A DNA stretch of 6,411 nt from an uncultured bacterium (GTDB lineage: Bacteria > Planctomycetota > Phycisphaerae > Phycisphaerales > SM1A02): assembly GCA_903914045.1 (NCBI GenBank), contig CAIWNO010000104.1, forward strand, positions 1 through 6,411, written 5' to 3'. Below, piece after piece: positions 5,412 through 6,411 of this stretch. The notes below the pieces were generated by a model. It did no database searches. It saw only the letters and a program-made list of their open reading frames with translations, and had not been told where the DNA came from. Each line of letters opens with the position of its first letter. Position 1 is the first letter of the stretch. A program made the translations under genes and the position numbers.

Positions 5412-6411
5412 TCACGGCGCAGTTGTCATCCAAGAATTTGCATCCGCACCAACGCGCTTGCCTTCATCGGACAAATTGCGCATGGTGGCTTGATCAAACA
5501 AAACATCATTGAGCGGTTTCCAGTTTTGCGGAATCGCCACCCAGCGCACTTCCACATCGCCGTTGCCAAGCGCCTTGGTTAATTTCGCTTTTGCATATAA
5601 ATAGCGCAGCGAAGTGATCTCCGAGGAACGTACGCTTATAAATAAACTACGCGCCATCATTGTGGGCCAAAGGGGCTGCACAATTTCGGCGCTTGGCTGA
5701 ATGTATTCATTAATAATGACCCAGTAGCGTGTCTTTGGAATGGGGGCATTTGGATGTTCACGTTTCCAAACCGCGCCAAATGAATCGCGATCGTGTTGGT
5801 CGCCGCCATCAAAGAAACTGCTGACAACATTGCCGTCGACGTAGAGTGATCCTTGAATTTCACGTGGCGCAAACGCGCCTGGAATAGCCCCCGATGCAAG
5901 CAAGATTTGCGATAGCTCATTTGGGTCATTGGATGCAACGGCTTTGCGAGCCGCGGCCACAAAGTCGAAGGCAAATCCATTTCCAGTGTCAATGTTGGTT
6001 GCTTGAATTAATAATATGTGGTTGTCGGAACCGGCTTGTTTTATACGCTTGGCAAATTCCATATGCATTTGCGAACGCAAATCTCGCTCAAGACCAGGAA
6101 CCGTGGCAAGACTTGCATTTTCTGGCAAGAAGAAAAATGTTCCGCGGCGAGTCACCCAATCAGATTTTGGATTGCGAAAAAGATCATCGACTGTTGCTAA
6201 ATCCGCGCTGGTTCCAAGGAACGCAAAGGGCGCAATGAACGCGCCAGTGCTTACGCCGGAAACGCCTTGAAACTTTGGCATTGCGCCCGCGCCTGGCGCA
6301 ACGGTGGACCACCCCAACAGAAAGCCCGTTCCAAAAGCACCCCTGTCGCCACCGCCAGAGAGCAATAGAAAATCCATCGTGCAATGTGGATCGATTTGTT
6401 GGCGCGCGTAC
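5412..6411 (-). CDS. Patatin-like phospholipase, 5' end probably outside window
   Basis: This is a patatin-family serine hydrolase, which cleaves acyl chains from phospholipids or other lipids with a Ser-Asp dyad. Numbered from the first ATG at 6377 (321 residues), it shows the oxyanion motif S-GGG-D-R-G-A-F-G at 7-16, the nucleophile elbow G-V-Ser43-T-G, and the block ASGAIPGAFAP (161-171) leading to the second dyad residue Asp181 in YVDGN. Most members have DGG or DGA at this point, so Asn after DG is a small variation. The frame stays open upstream of that ATG to the right edge (encoding YARQQIDPHCT), there is no Shine-Dalgarno site before it, and relatives usually carry an N-terminal leader of tens of residues before the GGG motif. 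I therefore call the gene incomplete, with a probable export or lipoprotein signal outside the window. The stop codon, TGA at 5414-5412, directly abuts the membrane-protein remnant. Confidence 0.93.
   Translation of the reverse strand, partial: YARQQIDPHCTMDFLLLSGGGDRGAFGTGFLLGWSTVAPGAGAMPKFQGVSGVSTGAFIAPFAFLGTSADLATVDDLFRNPKSDWVTRRGTFFFLPENASLATVPGLERDLRSQMHMEFAKRIKQAGSDNHILLIQATNIDTGNGFAFDFVAAARKAVASNDPNELSQILLASGAIPGAFAPREIQGSLYVDGNVVSSFFDGGDQHDRDSFGAVWKREHPNAPIPKTRYWVIINEYIQPSAEIVQPLWPTMMARSLFISVRSSEITSLRYLYAKAKLTKALGNGDVEVRWVAIPQNWKPLNDVLFDQATMRNLSDEGKRVGADANSWMTTAP

Noticed and set aside
5283..5582. 99-residue open frame on the plus strand
   Set aside because: It is in a different frame from the membrane-protein remnant and runs about 170 bases antisense into the patatin gene; no coding support.
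5894..6270. Overlapping plus-strand open frames antisense to the patatin gene
   Set aside because: The patatin frame carries all the catalytic motifs here; these are shadows.

Overview
The window reads as ordinary chromosomal DNA of a Gram-negative bacterium of middling G+C. The evidence is two proteins with lipoprotein signal peptides, a secreted esterase, a patatin-type phospholipase and a polytopic membrane protein. I cannot fix the phylum. The recognisable families are common in Pseudomonadota, and that is my weak preference. There is no tRNA, rRNA, CRISPR array, transposase, phage gene or integrase.

Layout, left to right. Positions 1-750 (+) hold the 3' part of an unrecognised gene whose frame is open to the left edge. 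It is followed after 25 bp by an outer-membrane-type lipoprotein gene (776-1720, +), and the two probably form one operon. A 210-bp non-coding gap with short direct repeats leads to a 349-residue multi-spanning membrane protein (1931-2980, +). This gene converges on a secreted HSL-family (family IV) alpha/beta hydrolase (3031-4125, -), with a strong hairpin in the 50 bp between them. The hydrolase diverges from a second, unrelated lipoprotein gene (4232-5209, +) across a 106-bp region that contains a near-ideal sigma70-type promoter for the lipoprotein. After that gene, positions 5210-5411 contain a decayed fragment of a second copy of the membrane-protein gene. The fragment stops at the 3' end of a patatin-like phospholipase gene (5412 to the right edge, -), whose 5' end probably lies outside the window.

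Taken together, every identifiable product is predicted to be in the envelope or secreted: two lipoproteins, one membrane protein, one exported esterase and one patatin-type lipase. Joint work on lipids or esters at the envelope is a reasonable inference but is not proven. The best new observation is the remnant of a membrane-protein paralog. It sits in the same relative place as the intact gene, downstream of a lipoprotein gene and convergent with a lipolytic enzyme, which suggests that a lipoprotein / membrane protein / lipase unit once existed twice here. I see no clear sign of a defence system or other wholly new machine.
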